A DNA stretch of 64,000 nt from Euborellia annulipes (lineage: Eukaryota; Arthropoda; Insecta; Dermaptera; Anisolabididae). A program made the translations under genes and the position numbers. Positions within the stretch are counted from its first letter, which is position 1. Each line of letters begins with the position of its first letter. Shown one piece after another: positions 1 through 10,266 of the stretch. The DNA lies in the NCBI GenBank assembly GCA_023213315.1, contig JAKCPI010014917.1:1-64000 (forward strand), read 5' to 3'. The notes under the pieces were generated by a model, which worked only from the letters and a program-made list of their open reading frames with translations, made no database searches and was not told where the DNA came from.

Positions 1-952
1 CAGGGCCGTAGCCAGAAAATAATTTCGGGGGGGGGAGTTTGATTTGGTGGAACAGTAGAAAATCCTTAAAATCGTTTTAATAAAATAAATAAAATGGTAA
101 GTTACTTATCATATATATTTATTAGAAAACCATTACCAGAATTTTGTTTGTAGTGATTGATTAATAGGGCTCGGATTTCGCCCTATTTGCCTTTTTTTAA
201 TTTATGGCTTAAAATTTAGGCCAATATGATATGTATACGTTTCATGAAGTTCTGAATAAAAAAGAAGAGGCATTTGTTAGTGCCTATAATGCCTATTTTG
301 GCCGATTCTGGGTTTTGGTGCCTATTTCATCTATAAATGCCTTTTTTAGTGCCTATTTTAAGTTCAAATAGCCAATTTCAATTTTTTACGAGCTATACAT
401 AGCCTAAATTTAAAATTTTTTGAATTATCAAGAAAATATTTCAAGGGGGGGGTAAAGGGGGTAACTACTCCCCCCCCGAGATTTGAAAAAAAAATACGTT
501 TTTTTTGAAAAAAAAAAAAAAAAAAATTTATTTTTAATGTAAAATTTTAAAAATTAGTACTAAAAAATTGATTTCTATTTATATTCTGTCAAACAAGTAC
601 AGAATGAGCCTTTAAATTACCGAAATTAAGAAAAATTGTGTGCTGTGCGACCATCACACCAGAATACCAAAAATAACATCAATTTTTTAAATTTTTTATA
701 TTATTTCTTAAATAATGCCTTTTAAGTGCCTATTTTTAAAATAAACGCCTTTTTAAGTGCCTATTTTAATAATTTTTAGTGCTTAGTTGCCTGCCTATTT
801 TAAAGATTTTAAGTGCCTATAAATCCGAGCCCTATTGATTAACTATTATGTTGTGTATAACAACAAAGTAAGACGGGCGCACTAAAATAAATATCTTTTT
901 TATTTTCGGGGGGGGGATCAATCCCCTTGATCCCCCCCTAGCTACGGCCTTG
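1..952. mobile_element. hAT-like non-autonomous element at left window edge (hosts a nested element)
   Basis: The ends are inverted: CAGGGCCGTAGC at position 1 and GCTACGGCCTTG ending at 952, each next to a G/C homopolymer tract. The sequence after the right end is CAACAAAG; the matching 8-bp duplication should lie just outside the window, so the TSD cannot be checked here. No transposase frame remains. A second element (165-834) is inserted inside. Assignment to hAT rests on end style only. Confidence 0.6.
165..834. mobile_element. hAT-like MITE, TIR TAGGGCTCGGAT, 8-bp TSD TTGATTAA
   Basis: Terminal inverted repeats TAGGGCTCGGAT and ATCCGAGCCCTA are flanked by perfect 8-bp direct repeats TTGATTAA (157-164 and 835-842). 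The interior repeats GTGCCTATTT-like units many times near both ends. Positions about 445-665 are a third-level insert, similar to the interior of the MITE at 43555-43816. No coding frame. Confidence 0.85.
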
Positions 953-1012
953 CAACAAAGTAAAAGGCTCCAAATTTTTAATAGACTAATTTATATTTTC
1001 CATTCATTATTT

Positions 1013-1149
1013 AAAAAATCTGGTGTGACTGGTCGCACAGCACACAACTTTCTCTTACCTTAGGTAATCGTAAGTTGTGTTCTGTGCTTGTCACACCAGA
1101 TTTTTTGTGTCGACATATGTTTAGTTTCCGACAGTACGGTACATTCGAA
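1013..1149 (+). repeat. R1 repeat, 5' hairpin fragment
   Basis: TCTGGTGTGACTGG and TCACACCAGATTTTTT form the two arms of the R1 5' hairpin, followed by TGTCGACATAT and the start of the R1 body. It is truncated after about 135 bp. An open frame that starts here is repeat-derived and probably not a gene. Confidence 0.8.
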
Positions 1150-1259
1150 GGAAACGTTTCGGATGGAATTTTGTTTGTTCATCAAAGTGCACTGTATAAT
1201 TTGAAAAAAGGCAACGTGAAAGCCTATTCAAGAATGAATCTCACTTTTTACAAAATACA

Positions 1260-1611
1260 CGCTGGTAGATAGATGCGCCCTGTAACATCTTTGGGCCTTA
1301 ATTAATATAACGAAAGATGGATAAATAAAATTTCGTTCGAAATGACCCACTCGGTATTTGACTTTGTTTTTGCTACTCCACTACTTGCCCTTCCTATTTT
1401 CAAACAAAAACAGCAACTTCTCTAAATAATGATTTAAATATTTATATAAAATAGCCCCTCAAAAATTGGTAAGATCAAAATCATTAGGATGTGCTTTGAT
1501 TGAAGTGAAATCATGTTTTTTTATAATTAATTGTTTGAATTTGTCAAAGATTTATATATCAGCATATTTATAATTTAAAAATGCATAAGAATTGTTGAAA
1601 TTTCAAGAGCT
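1260..1611. other. No gene seen
   Basis: AT-rich single-copy-looking sequence between the R1 fragment and the putative exon; if the exon is real this is intron. Confidence 0.5.
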
Positions 1612-1617
1612 ACTCAC

Positions 1618-1682
1618 CAAATGAAGGCGTTGAGGAGATGAACCCGGGCAGCGTGGAGACGGAGCAGCTCCGAGGTCGGCAT
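1618..1682 (-). CDS. Putative first coding segment of a large minus-strand gene (partial)
   Basis: Seen: on the minus strand an ATG at 1682-1680 opens a frame reading MPTSELLRLHAARVHLLNAF and one further codon, then a strong donor (CATTTG then GTGAGT, 1617-1612). Two codons before the ATG the same frame has a TAG, so translation could start here. GC content is clearly higher than in the surrounding AT-rich DNA. I do not recognise the protein; the rest would lie left of the window. This may instead be another leader exon with a short upstream ORF. Confidence 0.4.
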
Positions 1683-1736
1683 CTCAGCCTATACTGACGA
1701 GCGTACAAAAGCAGAAGGTAGAGAGCCGCTCACGAC
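1618..1736 (-). other. Putative minus-strand exon (acceptor and donor present)
   Basis: The minus-strand reading gives a pyrimidine-rich acceptor (TTTCTACTTGTTTCGACAG) before 1736 and a GTGAGT donor after 1618, so a 119-bp exon. It contains a stop and then the ATG at 1682. It is the last of a series of similarly bounded minus-strand segments (60.7, 44.6, 17.0 and 12.3 kb). Inference: the 3'-most visible exon of a long gene whose introns hold all the repeats. Confidence 0.5.
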
Positions 1737-2093
1737 CTGTCGAAACAAGTAGAAAACCATATAGAAAAGTATATCTATATATATGCGTCTGTGTGAGAAA
1801 TGTATGTGTGTGTGTGAGGGGCAAAGAGATTATTTTATAAATTCCCATTTGATGTAAAGAAAGTATTTAAAAATATTTTCTTCTTTAATAAATCATTATT
1901 TTGAAGAATCGAGATAAAATTTTAATATTTTTTTAAATACCGAATTAAAAAAAAATAAATTATTAGGCAACAAAGTTGCAAAACTTTTTTTTTTATAATG
2001 GATTAGTGCAATTAATTGTTTTTTTTTTTTTTTTTTTTTTAAATTTGTGTAAGGTATTTTTCGACATCTAAGGCCATTTAGAACACATCCCTA
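1737..2093. other. No gene seen; likely intron
   Basis: AT-rich sequence with short (GT)n and long T runs. Lies directly upstream (minus strand) of the 1618-1736 exon and contains its polypyrimidine tract. Confidence 0.5.
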
Positions 2094-2346
2094 TTTGGAC
2101 CCTGTTATGCACTAGTGTGTCAAGCGCCAAAAAAATTCAAAATTGAGTTAAGCACGGAATATTGTTTCAAATGCTATAATTAATAGTATTTTTTATGAAA
2201 TATGTCCTAAAAAAATTTATATTTTAATGTTACTTGCACAATTGACAAAAAAATTATATATAATCTAATCAAAACAAAAAACTTTAATGTTAATTTTCTC
2301 AAATTTCGGTAGCTGGCGCTTGACACACTAATGCGTAACAGGGTCC
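2094..2346. mobile_element. Short TIR element, ends GGACCCTGTTAYGCA
   Basis: The 253-bp segment has about 33-bp inverted ends (GGACCCTGTTATGCACTAGT at left, its inverse with few changes at right). An inverted copy of the same element runs from 63769 to the right edge of the window. No clear target duplication and no coding frame, so the superfamily is unknown. Confidence 0.75.
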
Positions 2347-2717
2347 ATTTATGATTGGTAGCCAATTCAAATGAAATAAATTTTTCTCGCTTGGAACGGG
2401 AAACGAACCCTTGACCCCTAGCACAAGAAGTTGAGATATATTTATTTTTTTTTGACGAGAAGATGTTCGTTTGAGAAACCAATATGTTGAGATTCTAAAG
2501 GTTTAAATATTAATTCCGTTCTAGTAAAAAGAAATTTCGAGTTGAAATGAAAATCAACCTATTCTCAAGATGATTGATTGCTTATGAAATTTATTCAAAC
2601 AAAAGTATTTATAAGTTTAATAATAAAAAAAAAAGAAAATGTTCGGATATGGGGTGGGAATGTAAATTTAAAGCCTACTTCAAAAAAGGCCAAGTCTTCA
2701 AATGAGATTAAACTAAT

Positions 2718-2957
2718 TAAAAATCTGGTGTGTGGTTAACCTTCGGTAATCGAAAGTTGTTACTGTGCTTGTCACACCAGATTTTTTGAGTCGAGATATA
2801 TTTAGTTTCCGCCGATATAATAGAATTCAAGATGTAGAAAAATATTTATCTTTTGTTACTATTATTTCCAACCAATTCTCCTATCTTTCCTATCAAGTAC
2901 AAGAGTAAAGTGTCCTTCATAAGATTTTAAGGGCAAAATGAGAATATACATTTTAGA
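2718..2957 (+). repeat. R1 repeat, 5' half
   Basis: Shortened 5' hairpin, then the R1 body to the ATGAGAATATACATTTTA block; the 3' half is missing. Confidence 0.8.
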
Positions 2958-2959
2958 AT

Positions 2960-3800
2960 GGACTGAAGACATAATATATGCACCGAAACGTTTCCGGCAT
3001 TCGTAGTATTATATATTGACTGCCTCTGCCTGAATTTTGGATGGGTGGCCCTAAAGAAATTCAACAGCTGCTTGTAAACATACTTTGTCAAAGTTATTTT
3101 CCTCCTTTATCCCAATAAAAGAGCATCCTCATCTTTATTTATTTATTCACTTTGTTATTCTGATAGTTCAATGAATATTCGCTCGATAAAGGAAATAAAA
3201 TTTATTTGTAGTGATTGTAGCTATTTTTGTTCTTGTTTAAATAGAATAAATCTAGGACTAACGGAGACACTTAATTTGCAAAAGGGGAAGACAGACAAGT
3301 AAGAGAAGGAGGAGCGAAAGGATGGCAACGTTTAACTAATCAAATCAAATCATATGATTTCAAATACATATTATTATTATTATAAAAAATATAATCTAAT
3401 CAAAAATATTATTATATCCAAAGGAATGGAAGAGTGAGTGAGGGAATGATTTAATAAATTGAATCAGCAGAGGCAAAATGTCTCAGTTCAATTGAAGACT
3501 TCTATTTATTTTGTTTGTTTAATTGAAATATATTATACCCAAACTATTGTATAATAGAAAAAGGAAGTATTTAAGCGCCATATAAAGTAATTAAACTTTT
3601 ATTGAAAGTGCATATAGTTCTAGTCCAGGGAAAATTCCCGAAACCTTGCTCCTTAAAGGCATGGTAAACAACATACCAAAAATCAGCGCCAGGGAGGAGT
3701 GAGCTAAGCAAAAAACAAAATTGAACTGAAGCTGCCAAAATGAGTTTTGAAGTCTCCTGAGTCCATTTAAATAGTTTTTGGAATGTTGTCTGTGTGTCTG
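2960..3800. other. No gene seen
   Basis: AT-rich sequence with no recognisable coding frame, splice pair or long repeat. Confidence 0.5.
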
Positions 3801-3806
3801 TAGTAA

Positions 3807-3952
3807 TTTTTACTTTCTCTTACCTATGTATATATGTAATATATATATAGAGAGAAAGTATTGGTTTCATGTCAAAAATTCGATGTCGAGATTTTGATGG
3901 ATATACACGTTTTGAGGTCCCCTGAATCCAAAAAAGTGGTTTTCGCGACATG

Positions 3953-3998
<46 letters not shown>

Positions 3999-4838
3999 GT
4001 GTGTGTGTGTGTGTGTGTCTGTGTGTGTTCAATTTTAAGCATGAAGGAATTGAGCTAGGAGGCTGAAATTTTATATTTAAGTTAAACACCCCCGGGACCG
4101 ACAAAATAAGCTTTTAATCAAAATCGGCCAAAAAGTACTAGTACTTTACTGATGTACTTTTTCAGTTTTTTTCGATTTTCTCAAAATTCGCTCTAACGAT
4201 TTTGATTAAAATTCAAAAATCAATTATTTTTTAGGTGCTCTTTCAAATGTATATTCTCGTTTTGCCCTCAAAATTGTTTGAAGCACACTTTACTCTTGTG
4301 CTTCATAGGAAAGATAGGAGAAATAAATGGTTGCCATGGTAACCGAATTTAAATCTTTTTCTTTTTATTAGATTAAAAATCAATTATTATTTAAACGCCC
4401 ATTTTTTTTCGGAGAAAACATATCTCTCTCTCTCACGAAACTATCTTCTCTCTTTCTACGCGTTTTAAATTTTTCTACCTTATCTTCGCATTTGGCCAAT
4501 GTTAATTTCCTATAGGGATTTGTATGTTAATTTCGATTTCCCCCTTTGGAACTTTTTACGCGTTTAAATATTTTTTTTCCAATTCTTATGAAATTTTGTA
4601 TTTATTTACGATTCTATATTGTGTATAAAATGTCCAAATATGAGATTAAAATTTTGAAAAATAACCATAGTTTATTTGAAGCAGTCAACATTTTAAATGC
4701 AAGTTTGAAACTAAGGTGCTATCGGAAACTAAATATATCTCGACACAAAAAATCTGGTGTGACCAGCACAGTGCATTACTTTCTCTTACCGAAGGGTAAG
4801 AGAAAGTTGTGTGCTGTGCGCCAGTCACACCAGATTTT
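3807..4838 (-). repeat. R1 repeat, long full-length form (~1.03 kb)
   Basis: On the minus strand it runs from the 5' hairpin (4838-4750) to the terminal hairpin and GGTAAGAGAAAGT (about 3824-3811). This form has an extra block (about 4330-4720) absent from the short form. The microsatellite is (GTCT)n followed by (GT)n on the plus strand. It is nearly identical to the inverted copy at 12369-13416, except in the microsatellite and a few positions. Confidence 0.9.
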
Positions 4839-5081
4839 GTTAACGACGATTTTTGAAGTGGCTGTTGTATATCAACAATAGACGAGGGAGCGGGCAGCCA
4901 GGAAGTAAGCCTCTACTAAATGAAACTCAAAGAGTATTGGAGACAGTTTCGGCTATAATTAAATATCGCCAACCTCAGTCCATTTTCGAGACTATGCACT
5001 CAAATGCCAATACAGTGAGTCAAATGTAGAGTTGTCAATTGGTGGGTAGTAATATACATAAAATGCTCTTGGATTGGTGGT

Positions 5082-5325
5082 CAAATAAGCAATTTAGAAA
5101 TTATTTTGTCTTCTATGTCACATTTTGTTTGGCATTATTCAAGCCGCGGAAGGTGAAAAAATCAAAACTTTAAAGTGCCATAACTCGAAAACTAAGTGAG
5201 ATAAAAAATCGAAATTTGGTGCTGTTACTTATATCTATACATAGAACAAACATACCAAGTTGCATAAAAATCTGAGACTTTGGGTGAAATGGCCTGGTTG
5301 AACTGACGTGGAATGACCCAATATT
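5082..5325 (+). repeat. Single arm copy of the 22703-24392 palindromic element
   Basis: The segment from TCAAATAAGCAATTTAGAAA to GACGTGGAATGAC matches the right arm of the large palindrome at 22.7-24.4 kb with scattered differences. Only one arm is present here. The open frame on its minus strand is repeat-derived. Confidence 0.8.
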
Positions 5326-5395
5326 CCAAGCAATGCTAAAAGCTTTTATATACGATACATTCAGCTCTAGTGACAAAATTGTTCAACAATGCCTA

Positions 5396-5735
5396 ATTTA
5401 AATATAAAATTTCATCCTCCTAGTTCAATTCCTTCATGCTTAAAATTGAACACAGACATACAGACAGACAGACCATGTCAGTAAAACCAGTGGCGTAACT
5501 AGCCTTTGAGGACGTGGAGGGGGGCGAAGCTCAACAGGGGCGCCGTTTTCGTTCGACCTTTTTTTTTTTTACTATTCGAATCTCGTTCGGACTTTTTTTC
5601 TAATTTTTTTCCGAATTTGTGAGGAAAAAGGCGGCTTAATGCTCCTGGGGCGGGGGGAGGGCGAGGAGCCCCTTCGCCCCCACCTGGATACGCTACTGAT
5701 ATTAACATATATATAGAGGTAAGAGAAAGTAAAAA
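5396..5735 (+). repeat. R1 repeat, 3' half split by an insertion
   Basis: R1 sequence from the TTTAAATATAAAATTTCA block through the CAGACAGACAGACC microsatellite, interrupted at about 5490-5698, then the terminal ATATATAGAGGTAAGAGAAAGT hairpin half. Confidence 0.8.
5490..5698. mobile_element. hAT-like MITE (CAGTGGCGTAAC ends) inside R1
   Basis: Ends CAGTGGCGTAACTAG and CTGGATACGCTACTG are inverted and typical of hAT elements, with a GC-rich interior. The flanks AGTAAAAC and ATATTAAC do not form a clean 8-bp duplication, so the insertion site has decayed or was rearranged. Confidence 0.6.
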
Positions 5736-6339
5736 ATTGTAATTATAAAGCCTCTATAAACATTATTTATTGGCATTGCTTAACCTCAACGACTGAGGTG
5801 ATTGTGATCTTCTCCTTTGCCAGCTGGTTTTCATTCAATAGTGAATTTAAAAAATCTGACAATTGGCGATACATTAATTAGAATAAATCAATTATTTAAA
5901 TCCTTAATAAAATCTCTCAAATTAATTGAAGTAAATTATAATTTAAAGATTAATTAATTCTCTTCCTGAATTCAAGAGAATTCTAGATCTTAGTGTAACT
6001 AGTAACAATTTTTTTAAAAGTCTTTATTCATTTATTTATAAAGATATAATAAAGACTTTAAGAATATGAAATTTTTCAGCCTTAATCCCTCCTGAGAAGA
6101 TTAATAAAATTGCCAAATATATCATTGATGCTACCTTTTGACCGTCTTGGAGACAATTGACGCGATTGTCAATTGAATGATGACGATTGATAGAAATTTT
6201 GATTGAAGTGATTTGATAAGAGCCATTGATGGCAGCGATTAATGGTGTAACTAGCAATTGACGATCGTTTCGTCAATTGCTCGCCATACAGCAATGATAA
6301 TTTTAATTCATAAATTGAAATAAACTTCCCAGAGCGCGA
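5736..6339. other. No gene seen; CAATTGAC-rich stretch
   Basis: No coding frame. From about 6150 to 6290 and again at 6740-6800 there are many degenerate CAATTGNCAAT-like palindromes, an odd local enrichment of unknown meaning that the MITE at 6348-6699 splits. Confidence 0.4.
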
Positions 6340-6347
6340 TACTACAC

Positions 6348-6699
6348 CAAGGGCGGATACAAGGGGGGGGGTAAAGGGGGTAATTACTACCCTTCCCGAG
6401 TTTTGAGAAAATTTTTTTTTGGAATAAAATTTTATTCAAAACGTAGACTCACCGAGTAAGCCTAGTGCAGATATTATTCAATAACGAGGTTTAGGCCTTT
6501 CAGTGCACAAAATAAAAAATACAATTTTTTTGAAAAGGCCCCAATGCGGATTGGTTTGTTAAACCTTTTAAAATAAATATGATTTTTTTGAAAAAAATTG
6601 TATTTTTTTATTTTGTGTAGGTACTGAAAAGGCCTAAACCTTGTTATTAAAATTTTATTTCCCCCCTCCCCCCGAGAAACTCCTCTGGATCCGCTCTTG
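6348..6699. mobile_element. hAT-like MITE, TIR CAAGGGCGGATAC, TSD TACTACAC
   Basis: Inverted ends CAAGGGCGGATAC and GGATCCGCTCTTG are flanked by perfect 8-bp repeats TACTACAC (6340-6347, 6700-6707). Poly-G and poly-C tracts lie just inside the ends. Same family as 43555-43816. Non-coding. Confidence 0.9.
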
Positions 6700-6840
6700 T
6701 ACTACACACAGCAAGTTTACAGAACAACTAAGAATTGATGCGATGGATGAATACATCAATTGAAATTGACAATTGCAATTGTCAATTTTAATTGATCGTC
6801 TCCGGGGGCCTTTAAAGAGGAATCATACATGAACCCATAT

Positions 6841-7938
6841 TAGAGCCCTGCACGTGTACGGGTAAGCCCCGCGGTCCGGGCCGGGCGGGTTTTGGAGGGC
6901 ATGAAAAAATTACGGGCGGGTAGCAAGTCTAAATAAACGGGTTCGGGCGGACGGGCATGCAAATGAAATGGGCGGGCACGGACCTATAAAAAAAAATTTT
7001 AAAAAATTTAAAATATTTATTTTTTCCGACATCTGAGACCATGAAAAAGTGTAGGTTTTTTATTAAAAAATCTGGTGTGATCTCGGCAAGCCACAACTTT
7101 CTTCCCTTCGGTAATCGAAAGTTGTGCACTGTGTCACACCAGATTTTTGTGTCGACATGTATTTAGTTTCCGACAGTAGGGTACATGATTCAAGATGTAA
7201 AATTTATAAAGTATGGAAAATATTTATATTTTGTTACCATGGCAACCATTTCTCCTATCCTTTCTATGGAGTACAAGAGTAAGTGGTCTTCAGAAGATTT
7301 CAATCACAAAATGAGAATATACATTTTATTGAGAATCTAAAAAATAATTGATTTTTGAATTTAAAAAAAAATCAGTTGGAGCAAATTTTTGAGAAAATCG
7401 AAAAAACTGAAAAAGTGCATCAGTAAAGTACTGGTACTCTTTGGCCGATTTTGATTAAAAGCTTATTTTTCCGGTCCAGGAGGGTGTTTAACTTAAATAT
7501 AAAATTTCAACCTCCTAGCTCTTTTCGTTCTTGAGATATTTTGTTCACAGACACACCACACACAGACAGACCATGTCGCGAAAATCACTTTTTGGATTCA
7601 GGGGACCTCAAAACGTGAAGATCCATCAAAATCTCGACATCGAATTTTTGACATGAATCCAATACTTTCTCTCTATATATATATTACATATATACATAGG
7701 TAAGAGAAAGTAAAAATTAAATATTTTTAAATAAACAATGGAAAGGAAAATTTCAAGGTTATTTTAACTAAAATTAGTTTATTTCAAAATTTGTAGACAT
7801 CTTCATTCACTAAACTTCGGGCGGGAAGGGGGCCTGAAGGAATGGTAAAAAATTACGGGCCGGACCCGGGCGGGAAATAAAAAAAAATACGGGCACCGGC
7901 CGGTACGGGCCAAAAAAATCGGCCCGTGCAGGGCTCTA
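6841..7938. mobile_element. hAT-like element, TIR TAGAGCCCTGCACG, TSD ACCCATAT, hosting an R1 copy
   Basis: Inverted ends TAGAGCCCTGCACG and CGTGCAGGGCTCTA are bounded by perfect 8-bp duplications ACCCATAT (6833-6840, 7939-7946). Subterminal regions are rich in ACGGGCGGG-type words. A full R1 copy (7065-7716) sits inside, so R1 inserted after this element. No transposase frame remains. Confidence 0.9.
7065..7716 (+). repeat. R1 repeat, full short form
   Basis: Complete R1: 5' hairpin with the arms TCTGGTGTGA and TCACACCAGA, body with CCATGGCAACC, a short CACA/CAGACAGACC microsatellite, then CAATACTTTCTCTC and GGTAAGAGAAAGTAAAAA. Nested in the hAT element 6841-7938. Confidence 0.9.
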
Positions 7939-8031
7939 ACCCATATTACCAAAAATTGAAATAGTACCTAGTACTCATTGCCGTGAAGCGTGGCAACAGC
8001 CACAAAGATCGTTTTTTTTTTTTTTTCTTTT

Positions 8032-8154
8032 TTACTTTCTCGTATAGAGAAAGTTATGTAATCGTAAAAAAATTCGACTTTCGAGATTTTGATGTTTCTC
8101 CACGTTTTAGACCTCCCTGAGTGCCAAAAAAACCATTTTTGGCATTATGTCTGT

Positions 8155-8197
<43 letters not shown>

Positions 8198-8950
8198 CAC
8201 GATTGCTTAAAACCCAAAACAGCTAGATCGATGAAATTTGGTATATGCTCCTTACACTAAAATTGTAGATTTCTATCAGCTTTTAGGAGTAAATACGTCA
8301 CTTGGAGAAGTATTGCTTTACTTAAAAAGTTTTTTTCAAAAATTTTGAAATTTTCAATTTTTTATTTATATTTATGATAAATTACTCTATTTTAAAAAGT
8401 TTTTATTCTTTGACATTTTTTCGAAAACTGAATAGTTTTTTGAAATAATTCAAAGAAGAAATAGAAAATATTCGTTAATTTTGATAAGAAATCAAAACAA
8501 AATCATACAGGTGTCATTAAAAAAAGGGTAAATATAAACAAATGAATTTGGCTAAACAAATGAATTTGTTTATATTTGCCCTTTTTTTTAATGACACCTG
8601 TATGATTTTGTTTTGATTTTTTATCAAAATTAACGAATATTTTCTATTTCTTCTTTTGATTATTTCAAAAACTATTTTATTTTCGAAAAAAAATGTCAGA
8701 ATAAAAACTTTTTTATAATTTTATCATAGTGTAACAAAAAAATTGAAAATTTCAAAATTTTGAAAAAACTTTTTAAGTAAGAGTACTACTTCCAAGTGAC
8801 GTATTTACTCCAAAAGTTGATAGAAATCTACAATTTTAGTGTAAGGAGGCATATACCAAATTTCATCAATCTAGCTGCTTTGGTTTTAAGCAATCGTGTT
8901 TACACACACACCCAGACGTAATTCCAAAAGAATATACGAGAAAGTCTCGG
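8032..8950. repeat. R2 foldback repeat, related to R1 in architecture
   Basis: Two long arms face each other around about 8555 (left arm from ACTTTCTCGTATAGAGAAAGT; right arm ends in ATACGAGAAAGT). The centre is AATGAATTTG around a short loop, flanked by ACAGGTGTCATT and its inverse. Each arm carries a (GT)n/(CA)n tract and a GAGATTTTGATG block like the R1 3' end. A single-arm copy lies at 30965-31262. Non-coding. Confidence 0.8.
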
Positions 8951-8988
8951 GGAAGTCAATCCCCATATTTTTTTAAACATTCACACTT

Positions 8989-9663
8989 TTTACTTTCTCT
9001 TACCTATGTATATATGTAATATATATATAGAGAGAAAGTATTGGTTTCATGTCAAAAATTCGATGTCGAGATTTTGATGGATCTTCACGTTTTGAGGTCC
9101 CCTGAATCCAAAAAAGTGGTTTTCGCGACATGGTCTGTCTGTGTGTGTGTGTGTGGGTGGGTGGGTGTGGTGGGTGGGTGTGTCAAATTTTAAGCATGAA
9201 GGAATTGAGCTATGAGGCTGAAATTTTATATTTAAAGTTAAACACCCCCGGGACCGGAAAACTAAGCTTTTAATCAAAATCGGCCAAAGAGTACTAGTAC
9301 TTTACTGATGTACTTTTTCAGTTTTTCGATTTTCTCAAAATTCGCTCTAACGATTTTGATTAAAATTCAAAAATCAATTATTTTTTAGATGCTCTTTCAA
9401 ATGTATATTCTCGTTTTGCCCACAAAATTGTTTGAAGCACACTTTACTCTTGTGCTTCATAGGAAAGATAGGAGAAATTGGTTGCCATGGTAACAAAATA
9501 TAAATATTTTCCCATACTTATAAATTTTACATCTGAATTCAAATATTCCCTACTGCCGGGAACTAAATACATGTCGACACAAAAAATCTGGTGTGACAAG
9601 CACAGTGCACAACTTTCGATTACCGAAGGTAAGAGAGAGCTGTAATGCTGTGCCACCAGATTT
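8989..9663 (-). repeat. R1 repeat, full short form
   Basis: Minus-strand R1 from its 5' hairpin (9663-9583) to its terminal hairpin (9040-8991). The microsatellite is (GT)n plus GGGTGGGTGG rather than GTCT units. Confidence 0.9.
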
Positions 9664-9892
9664 CTCATTCACTCAAGTCACACACATTCACACTCTCTTT
9701 TCGGCAACTCAGCCCATATAAGACATTTACGATAACCGTTATGAATATATATTATTTATGGTCAGGTATTCTTATTTAAACCATTTGGTATCAATTGACT
9801 TAAATAAAATCATCAGACTGCCTTGGGTCGTACCCCCCACGTTTGGTATACCAGGTTAGCACGCTAACCTCTACCCCATGCCCCGAGGGCCA
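9664..9892 (-). mobile_element. tRNA-derived SINE, copy 1 of a tandem duplication
   Basis: Minus-strand tRNA-like head (GGGGCATGGGGTAGAGGTTA with box-A-like core, then a decayed box B), the AGGCAGTCTGATGATTTTAT block, the hyphenated palindrome ATTTAAG..CTTAAAT, and a tail of GTGTGAATGAG words. Together with about 70 bp of flank it is repeated 303 bp downstream. Confidence 0.8.
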
Positions 9893-9966
9893 CCAAGATC
9901 GTTGCAGTGAAGTAATTCCAAAACAATACCCTTGGCTTTCCTATCCATAGTACGTATATGGCTTTT

Positions 9967-10200
9967 CTCATTCACTCACACTCACACACACATTCACACT
10001 CTCTTTTCTTGGCCACTCAGCCCATACCGGGTATTTACGATAACCGTTATGAATATATATTATTTAGGGTCCAGGTATTCTTATTTAAGCCATTTGGTAT
10101 CCAATTGACTTAAATAAAATCATCAGACTGCCTGGGGTCGTTCCCCCCACGTTTGGTATACCAGTTAGCACGCTAACCTCTACCCCATGCCCCGAGGGCC
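9967..10200 (-). mobile_element. tRNA-derived SINE, copy 2 of a tandem duplication
   Basis: Same SINE and the same 3' flank (GGCCACCAAGATCGTTGCAG ...) as 9664-9892, offset by 303 bp. Because the flank is also duplicated, this is a segmental tandem duplication (about 9661-9963 and 9964-10266), not two independent insertions. Confidence 0.8.
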
Positions 10201-10266
10201 ACCAAGATCGTTGCAGTGAAGTAATTTCAAAACAATACCCTTGGCTTTTCTATTCATAGTACGTGT

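Noticed and set aside
3820..4104. Frames with long HTHTHT and RQTDRQTD or VCVCVC runs (also near 13.2, 21.6, 46.4, 47.1 and 55.2 kb)
   Set aside because: They are translations of the R1 microsatellite and its flanks; the same frames recur in every copy with indels.
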